Shown here in pieces: positions 46,893 through 56,850 of a DNA stretch of 64,000 nt; position 1 is the first letter of the stretch; every line of letters begins with the position of its first letter. The DNA lies in the NCBI RefSeq assembly GCF_004212215.1, contig NZ_QVFV01000007.1, forward strand, positions 1-64,000, written 5' to 3'. Made by a program: the position numbers and the translations under genes. The stretch is from Leptolyngbya iicbica LK. Lineage in GTDB: Bacteria > Cyanobacteriota > Cyanobacteriia > Phormidesmidales > Phormidesmidaceae. A model generated the notes under the pieces. That model saw only the letters and a list, made by a program, of their open reading frames with translations, was not told the origin of the DNA and did no database searches.

Positions 46893-49800
46893 GTGGTAAA
46901 GCCGTTGGTGAGTGACCCGGCCAAAGCAAAATCCACCCCTCGGTCATCTGCCTCGCCGGTCTCGTCTTCGGCTGAGGTAGGTTTGAAGATGCCCGATCAG
47001 CGCTGGCAAATTCAGCCTGCTCTTAAGGGGGAAGCCAAGGGACTCTCGCAGCAGTTGCAGCTTTCGCCCTTGGTCGCGCAGGTGCTGCTCAATCGCGATA
47101 TCGAGACGCCTGCTGCCGCCCAAGAATTTCTCAATCCCGAATCCTTGCTGCTGCCTTCCCCGCTGGATGAGTTTCCGGATTTGGAGCCGAGTATCGAGAT
47201 TCTATTGCAGGCGATCGAACTGGGCGAAAAAATTGCGATCTGTGGCGATTATGACGCCGACGGCATGACCAGTACCGCACTCCTACTGCGGGCCTTGCGA
47301 TATCTGGGCGCCCAAGTTGACTATGCCATTCCTAGCCGCATGCAAGAGGGCTACGGCATCAACACTCGCATTGTTGAAGAGTTTTTCGCGGATGGGGTGA
47401 GCGTCATTCTCACGGTGGATAATGGCATCGCGGCGGTAGAGCCGATCGCCCACGCGCGGGAATTAGGGTTGACAGTGATTGTGACCGACCATCACGACGT
47501 GCCGCCGGAGATTCCCCCCGCCCACGCCATTTTGAATCCCAAATTAATTCCGCCAGATTCGCCCTACTATGGCGTCGCAGGCGTGGGAGTAGCCTACATT
47601 TTGGCGGTGTGTCTGGCCCAGGCAATGGGTCGCATTCAAGACTTGACCACGCCGTTGCTGGAACTGTTTACCCTGGGGACGATCGCCGATCTCGCCCCCC
47701 TCACTGGGGTAAATCGTCGCTGGGTGCGGCGTGGGCTGCGGCTGTTGCCTAAATCGCGGCTAATTGGGGTGCAGGCACTGATCAAGGTGGCGGGACTGGG
47801 GGAAGAAAATGACACCCTGAAACCCGAAGACATTGGCTTTCGGCTGGGGCCGCGCATCAACGCGGTAGGACGCATTGGCGACCCGCAAGTCGTAATTGAA
47901 ATGCTGACGACGGACGATGTCGATGTAGCGCTGCAACGGGCTCTGGAATGCGAGGCGGCAAACCAGCAGCGGCGGGAGATGTGCGATCGCATTGAGGAAG
48001 AAGCGATCGCCTGGGTGGAAGCGCAAATTGCCGACGGCAGTGTGGACTTGGTGCGCGATCGTGTGCTGCTCGTGTTGCAACCCGACTGGCACCACGGCGT
48101 GATTGGCATTGTGGCGTCGCGGCTGGTGGAGCGCTACGGCGTACCCGTGTTCATCTGCACCTATGAAGATGATGAGCAGAAGGAGATTCGCGGCTCGGCC
48201 CGAGGTATTCCCGAGTTTCAGGTCTTTGAAGCGCTGCAAAGCTGTCACGACCTGATGATTAAGTTTGGCGGGCACAAGGCCGCAGGCGGCTTCTCCTTTT
48301 TGGCCAAGCATTTGCGCCAGGTCAAATCGCGGTTGGTCAACTTTGCGAACCAAACCCTGCGAGTCGAGCACCTGAAACCCTTGGTGACGGTGGATGTGCG
48401 CGCCACCTTTGACCAATTGACCTTTGCCCTGCACGACCAGCTCGACCAGCTGCATCCCTGTGGTATTGGTAATCCTGATCCCGTGTTTTGGACGCCGAAT
48501 GTGCGCGTCGTGGAGCAGCGCGCGATCGGTCAGACCAAAGCCCATCTGAAGCTCACCGTTGCCGATGATGCGAATAACCAGCTAGCTGCGATCGCCTGGC
48601 GTTGGGGCACCTACTGTCCGCTGCCCGATCGCTTAGACATTGCCTACAAACTCAAGCTCAACGAATGGCAGGGCAATACCACCCTGCAGCTTGAACTGGT
48701 GGGCGTGCGGCCTCCGACATCGCCAACCGCAGTAGCCCAAGTGGCGACCCAAAACCACGCCATCCGCCTCACCAGCCCACAGCCGGCCCAATTACCGCTA
48801 ACGGCAGCCGAGTCAACCGCGAATCCGCCAGCCCAGCCCCAGGCGGCTGACCGCCAGTCGCCGTCCCGTTTGCCGGAGTCAGGCCGGGGGACGGTTCAGC
48901 AGACGGCGGCTCCGACAGCAGCACCAGCCATGAGTCAGGCTGACTTTTATTACAGTCACCGTTGCTATCAGGTGCGGACGGTACAAGCAGGGCAGTCACG
49001 TCAGCTCGAGATTCAAAATCCCGAAGGGCAGGTGTTTGTGGTGTCACTGCCTGATCGCCAGGGCTACCTCTGCGTTCCCGGGGCGACGGCCAAGCCGGTG
49101 GATCTCAGCGAGCCCCACTATTTCAACCTGCTGCGGGCGGGGCTGGATGCGCTAGAAATTCGGCAACAAACGCACCTGCTGTTAGAAAAAGATGAGCTGT
49201 TGGCCGACAAAGATCAGCACATTGCTACATTGACGCGCCAAGTCGAACTGCTACAAGCCCAGGCAGGACAAGCCTCAGCCTCAGCCGCCCAGACCGAACA
49301 ATTGCAAGCCCTGCAAGCGGAGGTCACAGCCCAGGCAACCGCTATGCAGCACCAAGAGGCACACATCGAGACCATCAAGCAGACCATGCATCGGCCACCG
49401 CCCACCCTCGACCCCAAAGCGATTAAGCGCGAGGTGCGAGATGCGGTCAGCGATAAGGTGTGGTTTTGCCTGCAAACCCAGAGCCAAAAAGACTTATACG
49501 CTGCCTACAAGCAAGTCGCATTGGCGACAGCTGATGGCTCGGAATCCCCCACCGCTGATTACAGCGAGGCCGGATTACGGCTGGGGCAGGTGGTGCAGCG
49601 CGAGGTGGTGCAGCCTTGTTTTGATGACCTGCAGGCCTTTTTGCAACGCCAGGGCCAGGTCGCTTTAGGCCACTTGCCCTTGGGGACAGCGGGCAAATAT
49701 TCTCTAGCGTTGGCCGTGCCGCTGTGGGCCGATGCTTGGACGACGATCGCCCCCACCGCCCTGACCGCCAGCCAGCGCCCCAGTGACCAGCAACTCTACG

Positions 49801-50063
49801 TGGCCAGCCAGGCTACCTCCCAGCTCAGCACCAGCGATCGCGCTCTGCTCGCCGCTTTTTTAGCCCAGTGGGACCATCCGATGAGTGCTTGGTTTCAGGC
49901 CCATGGCGATGCCGCTGCCACCTATCTCGATCAGATTCATCAATTGCACCAACTTGCCGCCCAATCCACGCAGCCGCTGTATCTTTGGGCGTTTGAGCAT
50001 ATGCGCGACCTGGTAATCGGCCAGCCTGAAACCTCGGGTCTACTGCAATGCATTTACGGCTGA
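46893..50063 (+). CDS. recJ: RecJ single-stranded-DNA exonuclease with long C-terminal extension
   Basis: A 1056-residue protein, much longer than usual RecJ (570-800). DHH domain: ICGDYDADGMTSTALLLRAL, VTVDNGIAAV, VTDHHDVPPEIPPAHAI. DHHA1 domain: HHGVIGIVASRLVERYGVPV, RGSARGIPEFQVF, KFGGHKAAGGFSF. The OB domain ends near residue 610 (LQLELVGVRPP). Residues 640-710 are Pro/Ala/Gln-rich and low in structure; 770-870 form a coiled coil; about 880-1056 is a helical domain of unknown function. RecJ digests 5' ends in recombination and mismatch repair. Alternative start ATG 46989 gives 1024 residues. Starts 73 bp past the upstream gene. Confidence 0.9.
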   Translation: MVKPLVSDPAKAKSTPRSSASPVSSSAEVGLKMPDQRWQIQPALKGEAKGLSQQLQLSPLVAQVLLNRDIETPAAAQEFLNPESLLLPSPLDEFPDLEPSIEILLQAIELGEKIAICGDYDADGMTSTALLLRALRYLGAQVDYAIPSRMQEGYGINTRIVEEFFADGVSVILTVDNGIAAVEPIAHARELGLTVIVTDHHDVPPEIPPAHAILNPKLIPPDSPYYGVAGVGVAYILAVCLAQAMGRIQDLTTPLLELFTLGTIADLAPLTGVNRRWVRRGLRLLPKSRLIGVQALIKVAGLGEENDTLKPEDIGFRLGPRINAVGRIGDPQVVIEMLTTDDVDVALQRALECEAANQQRREMCDRIEEEAIAWVEAQIADGSVDLVRDRVLLVLQPDWHHGVIGIVASRLVERYGVPVFICTYEDDEQKEIRGSARGIPEFQVFEALQSCHDLMIKFGGHKAAGGFSFLAKHLRQVKSRLVNFANQTLRVEHLKPLVTVDVRATFDQLTFALHDQLDQLHPCGIGNPDPVFWTPNVRVVEQRAIGQTKAHLKLTVADDANNQLAAIAWRWGTYCPLPDRLDIAYKLKLNEWQGNTTLQLELVGVRPPTSPTAVAQVATQNHAIRLTSPQPAQLPLTAAESTANPPAQPQAADRQSPSRLPESGRGTVQQTAAPTAAPAMSQADFYYSHRCYQVRTVQAGQSRQLEIQNPEGQVFVVSLPDRQGYLCVPGATAKPVDLSEPHYFNLLRAGLDALEIRQQTHLLLEKDELLADKDQHIATLTRQVELLQAQAGQASASAAQTEQLQALQAEVTAQATAMQHQEAHIETIKQTMHRPPPTLDPKAIKREVRDAVSDKVWFCLQTQSQKDLYAAYKQVALATADGSESPTADYSEAGLRLGQVVQREVVQPCFDDLQAFLQRQGQVALGHLPLGTAGKYSLALAVPLWADAWTTIAPTALTASQRPSDQQLYVASQATSQLSTSDRALLAAFLAQWDHPMSAWFQAHGDAAATYLDQIHQLHQLAAQSTQPLYLWAFEHMRDLVIGQPETSGLLQCIYG

Positions 50064-50184
50064 GTCGAGAAAGGTCAACGAGGGGAGCCGCGATCGCCCT
50101 TGCCCGTCACCCGGTTTGATCGCCACACCGACGACCAAGCGATACCGTAATTGCAGAGAAGCCACACTGCCAAGGTCAATTTCG

Positions 50185-51405
50185 ATGGGTCGAAAAATTA
50201 TTATTGTCGGGGCTGGTCCCGCCGGTATCGCCCTGGCTTATCTCCTCGCAACGCGGGGGATTGCGGTCACGTTAATTGAGCAAGAAGTCCAGTTCGATCG
50301 CGTCTTTCGGGGCGAAGGGTTGATGCCCGCGGGCGTGCAGGCACTCATCGATATGGGATTGGGGGATTGCTTGTCCCAGATTCCCCACCGGCCGCTCGAC
50401 GCCTGGGATTTTGTCATCGACGGGCAACGACGGATGCGCGTAGTGGAGCCCTGGCCCCCCAACGGTTCACCCCCCACCCACATCATTCATCAGTCGGCAT
50501 TGCTGGCGGCGATCGCTGAACGGACTCAACCCCTGGGCAATTTTCAGTTTTATCCCGGCTGGCAAGTGCAAACTCTATTGCGACAAGCGAATCGCATCAT
50601 TGGTGTGACGGCCAGCCACAACGGCCAGACCCGAGAGTTCTCAGGCGACTTGGTGATTGCTGCCGATGGCCGTTATTCTCGGCTGCGTCAACTCGCAGGG
50701 CTGCCTCTCCAGCCAGCCGAGACGCAATTTGACGTGCTGTGGTTTAAGCTGCCCGCCCCTGCCGAAATGCTCTGCGAAACGGTGTTTACCGTCTGCCTGC
50801 AACGCCAGCGCCAGTTTGCGTTTTATCCCTCTTGGGATGAGCGGTTGCAAATTGGCTGGATTGTCGAAAAGGGAGCCGGGAAACGGCAGCGCGATCGCGA
50901 CTGGATTGCTGAATTCGTTCCTGCCTTACCGCCCAAACTGGCCGCCCATTTTGACCAACACCGCTCGGAATTGGTGGGCCCGATCTTCCTCGATGTCATC
51001 GTGGGCTGTGCGCCCCTGTGGTCAGCACCAGGGCTGTTGCTCATGGGTGATGCCGCTCACCCCATGGCGCCCAACCGCGCCCAAGGCATCAATATGGCCT
51101 TTCGAGATGCGATCGCGATCGCCAATCATCTGGTGCCCTGGTGTCAGCAAGGTGGGCACACTGATACTCTTACCGAATGCCTGACCGCGATTCAAACCGA
51201 GCGTCAGCCCGAAATCACCACGGTGCAGCAGCTCCAGCTCGAAGAGTGGGAAAAAATCGCTCTCATTACCGCTTCCCCCCTGACCTATCAGCCCTTCAAA
51301 GGGTTAGCCACCGCCTTGGGACGCCTGGGTATCACCCAAGCTGCCTGGCTCTACCAGCAGCGATATCTCCGCTATGGCTCCACCCCGGTGCTCCTAAAAG
51401 TTTAG
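50185..51405 (+). CDS. FAD-dependent monooxygenase (UbiH/PHBH-like)
   Basis: A 406-residue class A flavoprotein. N-terminal GxGxxG in KIIIVGAGPAGIALAYLLATRG, ribose-binding glutamate in VTLIEQEV, and the FAD signature LLLMGDAAHPMAPNRAQGINMAFRDA near residue 285-310. DGRYSRLRQLAGL carries the DG motif. It is of the ring-hydroxylase family (UbiH, PHBH, halogenase-like). Substrate unknown. A first in-frame start at 50116 would add 23 poor residues. Follows recJ in the same direction (121 bp). Confidence 0.85.
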   Translation: MGRKIIIVGAGPAGIALAYLLATRGIAVTLIEQEVQFDRVFRGEGLMPAGVQALIDMGLGDCLSQIPHRPLDAWDFVIDGQRRMRVVEPWPPNGSPPTHIIHQSALLAAIAERTQPLGNFQFYPGWQVQTLLRQANRIIGVTASHNGQTREFSGDLVIAADGRYSRLRQLAGLPLQPAETQFDVLWFKLPAPAEMLCETVFTVCLQRQRQFAFYPSWDERLQIGWIVEKGAGKRQRDRDWIAEFVPALPPKLAAHFDQHRSELVGPIFLDVIVGCAPLWSAPGLLLMGDAAHPMAPNRAQGINMAFRDAIAIANHLVPWCQQGGHTDTLTECLTAIQTERQPEITTVQQLQLEEWEKIALITASPLTYQPFKGLATALGRLGITQAAWLYQQRYLRYGSTPVLLKV

Positions 51406-51421
51406 AAAAAAGACGACACGG

Positions 51422-51443
51422 CTCTGAGCACATCCGCTCAGAG
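51422..51443 (+). terminator. Possible hairpin after the FAD gene
   Basis: CTCTGAGC-acatcc-GCTCAGAG (8-bp stem), 16 bp after the stop. No T-run immediately follows, so the terminator call is weak. Confidence 0.35.
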
Positions 51444-51679
51444 TCCAGGGCCATGATTTTCCCTCTGATTATTGTCTGTTGGCAGTAGCGAGGAGGGGGA
51501 CGTGTTCAGCATTTACCCGGTCCGGAGATGAGCAGCGGGCGATCGCGCCAATGAGGCCAAAGGGCTGCTCCAAATTTGTCCCAGATGCGGCTAAGCTCCA
51601 GGATTTTGTAACAGCAAAGCTCTACTGCTATTGAGTGACCAATTGCTCAACAGCAGGCTATGGACTAGAGACCAAAACT

Positions 51680-51856
51680 TTAGCGAAACCGCTTTTTGCG
51701 TTGTGCAACGGCTTTACGCTTGCGCTTTTCTTGGGGTGTTTCAAAATGGCGACGGCGTTTGACCTCTGAAAAGATGCCGGCCTTTGAAACCTGGCGCTTA
51801 AACCGCCGCAATGCCGATTCGATCGCCTCGTTTTCACCTACAACGACTTGAGTCAT
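51680..51856 (-). CDS. rpsU: Ribosomal protein bS21
   Basis: A 58-residue protein, [20 protein letters not shown] to the basic tail ([13 protein letters not shown]). The signature [16 protein letters not shown] is clear. Component of the 30S platform, needed for initiation with weak Shine-Dalgarno sites. Small size keeps it off many automatic scans. An AGGTATG precedes the ATG. Confidence 0.95.
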   Translation of the reverse strand: MTQVVVGENEAIESALRRFKRQVSKAGIFSEVKRRRHFETPQEKRKRKAVAQRKKRFR

Positions 51857-52188
51857 ACCTTACTTTTTGAATCAACGTCAGAAACTAAACAACAGATCTG
51901 GTCTAGGGGTTAGCAACCTCTGCAGACTCGTTGAGCAACTCTCAACTTCAAGTTTTAAATCATACCAGAGACCTAAATACAGATAGAGAAAGTCGCCCAA
52001 AAAATTGCCCTGGGCCAGGTGTTAGCGTGGCGAACCCGCCCTGAGAAAAAGCCGATGCCGATTAGGGAAAACTTTTTCCTGGTGCTCCCTGCACCTCACC
52101 ATTCACTCCCCTGTCTGTCAGGGAATCACCACAACAGCAGTGCTAATTGATCGAATTCCCCTGCCTTTTTGTTGTTTTCCGATTGTTT
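51857..52188. other. Spacer upstream of rpsU and downstream of the outer-membrane protein gene
   Basis: No gene. It holds the rpsU promoter. No strong hairpin seen. Confidence 0.4.
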
Positions 52189-53151
52189 TTACAGCATCCA
52201 CTCCAATAATATCCCGACCCGACTTTCTTGACGTTCACGGGTGTTTTGGATTTGGATGTCGGTACCGATACGCAAGTCTTCAGCGATCGCATACCCGGCA
52301 GCAAAGGTCGTTAATCCTACTTCGCGATCAGTGCCCGGTGCGACCCAACTTTGGGTGACTGAGAGGTCAGCGGTGCCCGTCCGCGAAGGGATGAGGATGA
52401 CCCGCAAGCCCAGATTCATGCCGCTACTTTCAAACGATGGGGTCTCAATCTCGCGATAGCCAATGACGGGTGCGACGTTGCCGTACCACCCCAGGGGCAG
52501 TACATAGTATTGGGCATCAATGCCAAACTCTTGGCGATCGCCCCGACCATTGGTGGCATAGTCTGCACTGAGGGTGAGCGGAGTGCGCCCCACAAAGACA
52601 TCCTGCACCCCAACGTAAATGCCCCCGGTGCTATCAGTCGACGGAAATTCGGCATATCCCACCCGTACCCGCGTCCGAAAGGCGGGATCATGACCAATAT
52701 CAACAGCCAGATTGGGCACGTCTTCTAACCAACGCTGCAAGACCGGACTGTTTTCAATAATGGCTGGGTCAACATCGACCTGCTGCACCGAAGCCACATT
52801 CATCGCGGCCTCGGGCCAGACCGCTGACGGCTCATCAGGAGAGATGAGCAACTCGGTCGCGTCACTTGATGGGGGGATGGGGGTGGCCACGATCGCCTCG
52901 GCAGAGCTCGAATCGGAGCGATCACACGCCGGAAGTGATGATTTAGGGGCGATCGCACCCATGACTTCGACACAGCGATGGTGAGCTTTATCGCTGACTA
53001 TTGCAGGCGAGATCACCGGCTGGGCTGCAGTTGGTGAGGCCATCAAAGCACCCAGCATCAACAGCCCTCCCAGCCCACATTGGCCGAGCTTCTGGATGGG
53101 TTGGTGACTCAATTGCCCCCCGGTGTACGTACGATCAAGGCAACAATGCAA
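52189..53151 (-). CDS. Probable outer-membrane or exported protein
   Basis: A 320-residue protein with a hydrophobic signal (LGQCGLGGLLMLGALMASPTAA-QP). A low-complexity Ser/Pro linker follows to about residue 130. The C-terminal 190 residues are beta-rich with alternating pattern (RTRVRVGYAEF, GGIYVGVQDVFV, GLTTFAAGYAI, DLRIGTDIQI) ending VGILLEWML; the terminal aromatic/hydrophobic strand resembles an outer-membrane barrel. Family not recognised; cyanobacterial conserved hypothetical. Start position is uncertain, as the first 25 residues are unusual for a signal peptide. Confidence 0.6.
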   Translation of the reverse strand: MHCCLDRTYTGGQLSHQPIQKLGQCGLGGLLMLGALMASPTAAQPVISPAIVSDKAHHRCVEVMGAIAPKSSLPACDRSDSSSAEAIVATPIPPSSDATELLISPDEPSAVWPEAAMNVASVQQVDVDPAIIENSPVLQRWLEDVPNLAVDIGHDPAFRTRVRVGYAEFPSTDSTGGIYVGVQDVFVGRTPLTLSADYATNGRGDRQEFGIDAQYYVLPLGWYGNVAPVIGYREIETPSFESSGMNLGLRVILIPSRTGTADLSVTQSWVAPGTDREVGLTTFAAGYAIAEDLRIGTDIQIQNTRERQESRVGILLEWML

Positions 53152-53228
53152 AATGTTTTCCTAGTTCACGATGTTAAAAGAGGAGATGCGCCCAGGCCAA
53201 ACCGCGATCGCTGACGTCTTTATACAGC

Positions 53229-53257
53229 AAAAAGCCCCAGTCATAAACCAGGGCTTT
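53229..53257 (-). terminator. Terminator of acsF
   Basis: On the minus strand AAAGCCC (complement of 53251-53257) pairs with GGGCTTT (complement of 53231-53237), followed by TTGCTG. It lies 26 bp past the acsF stop. Confidence 0.6.
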
Positions 53258-53282
53258 GGCAACTTGAGAGCAGCAATCAAAA

Positions 53283-54362
53283 CTAGCGGACGATACCACG
53301 CATCTGTTCAGCATCGATCGGCTTCATGAAGTAAAGCCGAATCATTTGACCACCAATGGTCGCGATGTGCGGCAAGCGCTTTAAGAACTTGAGTGCAGCA
53401 GGCTGATCGCCTTGTCCAGCGGCCACGAGTTTCGTGTTGGCCTCGGCACTCTTATCCAGCGCCTTAAAGAACTCCGGATGATCCACATTCAAAATGATGG
53501 GGAAGACCCGAGCCGCGCTCTCGTTAGTATCGCGAATGACCTCGATATCGTAGGTGCGAGCATCTAACCCGATCGCCGCGTAAAAGTCCTTACGCTGCAA
53601 GTCATTGAGATACATCGTCGCAAAGACCGACAGTAAGAAGAAGCGACACCACAACTTGGCCCGCCAGTCATTCAAAAACTGGGGTTGTGACTTCATCAAA
53701 GCGGCGAAGAAGTCACCGTGGCGGTTCTCGTCCTGACACCAGTTTTCAAAGAACCGGAAGATCGGATAAATCCGATTCTCAGGATGTGAATCCAGGTGAC
53801 GGAAAATCTTGATGTAACGCCAGTAGCCAATCTTCTCAGACAGGTAAGTTGCGTAAAAGATGAACTTCGGCTTGAAGAAGGTGTACTTCTTGCTCTTGGT
53901 CAAAAAGCCCAAGTCGAGTTGCAGACTAAAGTCCGACATGGCTTTGTTCAAAAAGCCAGCGTGACGCGCTTCATCTCGCGACATGAGGTTAAAGCATTCC
54001 GCTAAAACGGGGCTCTTGTCTTTGAGGCGACGGCCTAGCTCTTTATAAAGCAAAAAGCCGGAAAACTCAGCGGTGCAAGAACGCTCAAGAAACTCAATGA
54101 AGAGTTGACGGGTTTCGCCGTCGATGTGCTCCCAAGACTGCTCAAACTCTTCATCACGGATGAAGTGATGACGGTTGTAGTCTTCACGGAACTCTTCAAG
54201 AATGGCTTGGAGTTCGTCTTCGTTGACCGAAATATCCATTTCGGCCATTTCATCAAAGTCGGTGGTGTAAAACCGGGGGGTCAGGATAGTGTCCTTAGTA
54301 GGCGTCTTAACCCCAGGGCGTAATTCTTCTTGTAATTCTGGCTTTTTAAGGGAATCTACCAT
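53283..54362 (-). CDS. acsF: Mg-protoporphyrin IX monomethyl ester oxidative cyclase
   Basis: A 359-residue diiron enzyme forming the isocyclic ring E of chlorophyll using O2. The diiron ligands are visible as E in [11 protein letters not shown], ExxH in [11 protein letters not shown], the E of [17 protein letters not shown], and the second ExxH in that stretch. The N-terminal [18 protein letters not shown] is typical of AcsF/ChlE. The true start is ATG 54362 ([10 protein letters not shown]); a longer frame to 54452 adds an unlikely 30 residues. Cyanobacteria often have two acsF copies for different oxygen levels; only one is here. No neighbour is a chlorophyll gene. Confidence 0.95.
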   Translation of the reverse strand: MVDSLKKPELQEELRPGVKTPTKDTILTPRFYTTDFDEMAEMDISVNEDELQAILEEFREDYNRHHFIRDEEFEQSWEHIDGETRQLFIEFLERSCTAEFSGFLLYKELGRRLKDKSPVLAECFNLMSRDEARHAGFLNKAMSDFSLQLDLGFLTKSKKYTFFKPKFIFYATYLSEKIGYWRYIKIFRHLDSHPENRIYPIFRFFENWCQDENRHGDFFAALMKSQPQFLNDWRAKLWCRFFLLSVFATMYLNDLQRKDFYAAIGLDARTYDIEVIRDTNESAARVFPIILNVDHPEFFKALDKSAEANTKLVAAGQGDQPAALKFLKRLPHIATIGGQMIRLYFMKPIDAEQMRGIVR

Positions 54363-55239
54363 GAGTCCTCTGGTACAAGCTCGCGATGCCGAAAACGACA
54401 ACCTCTCAGGCAGCAAATGATTATTAATAGACAAAACCCAATCTTTTCCCAAAAGAACCTATGGGCAAGGGGTTCGCCTAAGTGAATCACTGCTCAGTCA
54501 ACTGTCACATAGTCTATCAACTGTAGGGGGGCTGAACGTACCTGAAGCTTTAAGAATTGCAACATTCGGATACCTGCCGTAACACCCTGTCGCTGTCCGT
54601 TTTGGCAGGTGATTCAGCGGCGGCATTGAACGATTGGGGTGGCGCTATTCTCAGCTCTTTGTGGTTAGGCTGCTAGCCTGCCTCTCAATTATCAATGCGA
54701 AAAGGCGGCGGACATGCTGGGCTGTCTACATCTGCTGCATTTCCACATTGGTTCCCAGATTTTTGCCATTAGCGTGATCAGAGGCGTCTTGCGGTAAGCC
54801 TGCCGGATTTATGTGGAACTGTCTGAATTTGAGGCCCAGATGGGCGATCTCGATGTCGGCGGTAGGCTTGGCGTAGACTACGACGGTTCCAAAACCCATT
54901 TTTCGGCGTCGAAAAACGACAGCATTCAAAACTACGCCAATAATGTGGCAGAAGTGCAGGAAGCCTGCTCTGTTCGCAATATTCCCGCACCCATGCTGAT
55001 TAGAGAACGCAGGCAGGCGATCTCCTTTCATCAATCGGTGTTGGTGTTTGACATGCTGGATGTTAGCGATCGCCCAGTTTAGAAGCGATCGAAGCGGCAG
55101 CCACTGTTCTACACCGACTTGTGCCGTGGGTCTGGCGGCACTGAACCGCTCAAGCGCAATCACGGACGAAATTACTCCAGTATGATGACGCTTATAGATT
55201 TTTTGTTGGGAACTGCTTGAGTTCCCTTAGGTTGCCGAT
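54363..55239. other. Spacer with overlapping ambiguous ORFs
   Basis: About 880 bp. A minus-strand frame (54726-55163, 145 codons, GTG start) and a plus-strand frame (54813-55082, 89 codons, GTG start) oppose each other. Neither matches a family I know. The left part holds the acsF promoter; the right the promoter of the SLATT gene. Confidence 0.4.
54813..55082 (+). CDS. Possible 89-residue hypothetical protein or remnant
   Basis: A GTG-initiated frame with protein-like composition (DLDVGGRLGVDYDG, YANNVAEVQEACS, MLIRERRQAISFHQSVLVFD). Third-position G/C looks coding-like. An in-frame stop at 54795 lies 18 bp upstream. No ribosome site is clear, so it may be the remnant of a larger gene. A competing minus-strand frame covers the same DNA. 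Confidence 0.3.
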   Translation: MELSEFEAQMGDLDVGGRLGVDYDGSKTHFSASKNDSIQNYANNVAEVQEACSVRNIPAPMLIRERRQAISFHQSVLVFDMLDVSDRPV

Positions 55240-55851
55240 ATGGGTGCAGCGAAGAAAACAGATTTGATTCCCCAGGGATTTCCCAAAAATCTCGACTGGC
55301 ATACAGAGCAGCGGTGGGATTCTCTAGTGCAACTGTATGAATTCGTGGTTCAAGAGTGTGGCAACGCGATCCACTGGTATTACTCCAGCAAGCGGGCTAA
55401 AAGTCGCATGGGATATTTTTTGCGCGCGGGGTCGATTTTGGCGATCGCGGTTGCTGGGGTGATTCCCATTATTGGTGAGATTTATGAACGCTCCGATGGC
55501 TCACCGCTGTTATCGCCTGCGTGGGCGACAGTCGCGTTAGCCCTTGCGGCCTTGTTTGTTGCGCTTGATCGCTTTGGTGGTTACACCAGTGGCTGGGTTC
55601 GCTATGTCCGAACGGCGCAGCGATTGACCTTGTTGCAGGCAGACTTTCGCCTCAATTGGGAGGACTATCGGTTTCGCTGTCCGCAACTAACCGCCGAGGA
55701 AACCCGAGAAGGGATTTTGCTCTGTCTTACTTTTTTGCGCAACGTGAATCTGGAAATTCAAAATGAGACGAATGCCTGGGCGCAGGAATTTCAGCAGGCG
55801 TTGCTAGAAGTCGATAACCTGTCGAAAAAGCCGAATAGTGAACTTTCGTAA
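55240..55851 (+). CDS. SLATT-type two-span membrane protein
   Basis: A 203-residue protein with two membrane helices (about 62-80, AGSILAIAVAGVIPIIGEIY, and 92-112, WATVALALAALFVALDRFGG) flanked by an N-terminal amphipathic helix (NLDWHTEQRWDSLVQLYEFV) and a long C-terminal helical region (WVRYVRTAQRLTLLQADFRLNW). This matches SLATT (DUF4231-like) proteins, which are proposed pore-forming effectors in bacterial nucleotide-activated conflict systems. No nucleotide cyclase or kinase partner is directly next to it. Function is inferred. Confidence 0.75.
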   Translation: MGAAKKTDLIPQGFPKNLDWHTEQRWDSLVQLYEFVVQECGNAIHWYYSSKRAKSRMGYFLRAGSILAIAVAGVIPIIGEIYERSDGSPLLSPAWATVALALAALFVALDRFGGYTSGWVRYVRTAQRLTLLQADFRLNWEDYRFRCPQLTAEETREGILLCLTFLRNVNLEIQNETNAWAQEFQQALLEVDNLSKKPNSELS

Positions 55852-55935
55852 GCCGACCGCAGGTTGCTGCAAGATCCGGTCTGGGGCTCGGCAGAGTGCC
55901 CCTGAAGACAGTCACAGTCACAGCCATTAATAGTC

Positions 55936-56850
55936 TCAGGATTGATCGACCACAACCTGCGGCTCATCGTCGGGTGAGTGGTGGAGTCGCTGACGTAATG
56001 CCTGGGCCACAATGCCGTATTTGGGGGCAAAAAACATCGCCAAAATGAAGAGGGCCGTCAGCACCACCACAATGGTGCCCCCCGTTGATAAATCAAAGTG
56101 GTAGCTCAAATAAGTGCCAAAGACGCAGGCAAAGACGCTGCTGCCGACGGAATAGAGCAGCATCTGGTCAAAGCGATCGCTCAACAAATACCCAATCGAT
56201 CCGGGCGTCACCAACATCGCAATCACTAGAATGATCCCCGCTGTTTGCAGGGCCGCCACGATGGTCAGCGCTAATACACACAACAGGGTGTAGTACATCA
56301 CCCCAGTGCGCAACCCGATCGCCTTTGCATGGTTGGGGTCAAAGCAGTAGAGCAGTAAATCTTTGCGGCGCAGCAAAATGATGATCAGTGTCAGGCAGCC
56401 AGCAATCAGGGTTTGGATGATGTCAGAGCGCGAAATGCCCAGCACATTGCCAAATAGGATGTGGAACAGATCGACATTGCTGGGGATTTTGGTGATCATT
56501 ACCAGCCCCAGGGCAAAGAATCCGGTGAAGACAATCCCGATCACCGCGTCTTCTTTGAGGCGCGTTTTGGATTTCACATAGCCGATCGCTACCGTCGCCC
56601 CAAAGCCAAACACAAACGCCCCGATCGCAAAGGGAATATTCAGCGCATAGGCCACCACGACCCCGGGCACCACCGCGTGGGAAATCGCATCGCCCATCAG
56701 CGACCAACCCTTCAGCGTGATGTAGCAGGACAACACCGCACAGACCAGTCCCACAAAAGCGCTGACCCAAATCGCCCGCACCAAAAACGCATACTGGAAC
56801 GGCTCGACTAACCAGTCCCACAGGGCTGACGCCACCACGACCTGACTCAC
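55936..56850 (-). CDS. mntB: Manganese ABC transporter permease
   Basis: A 304-residue ABC-3 (ZnuB/MntB-type) permease with about eight membrane helices. Signature: [22 protein letters not shown] and [24 protein letters not shown]. It forms the membrane channel of the MntCAB system. Its start overlaps the stop of mntA by 4 bp. Confidence 0.9.
   Translation of the reverse strand: MSQVVVASALWDWLVEPFQYAFLVRAIWVSAFVGLVCAVLSCYITLKGWSLMGDAISHAVVPGVVVAYALNIPFAIGAFVFGFGATVAIGYVKSKTRLKEDAVIGIVFTGFFALGLVMITKIPSNVDLFHILFGNVLGISRSDIIQTLIAGCLTLIIILLRRKDLLLYCFDPNHAKAIGLRTGVMYYTLLCVLALTIVAALQTAGIILVIAMLVTPGSIGYLLSDRFDQMLLYSVGSSVFACVFGTYLSYHFDLSTGGTIVVVLTALFILAMFFAPKYGIVAQALRQRLHHSPDDEPQVVVDQS

Noticed and set aside
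51177-51488. 103-codon frame overlapping the FAD gene end
   Set aside because: Out-of-frame shadow of the FAD gene; extends over the hairpin.
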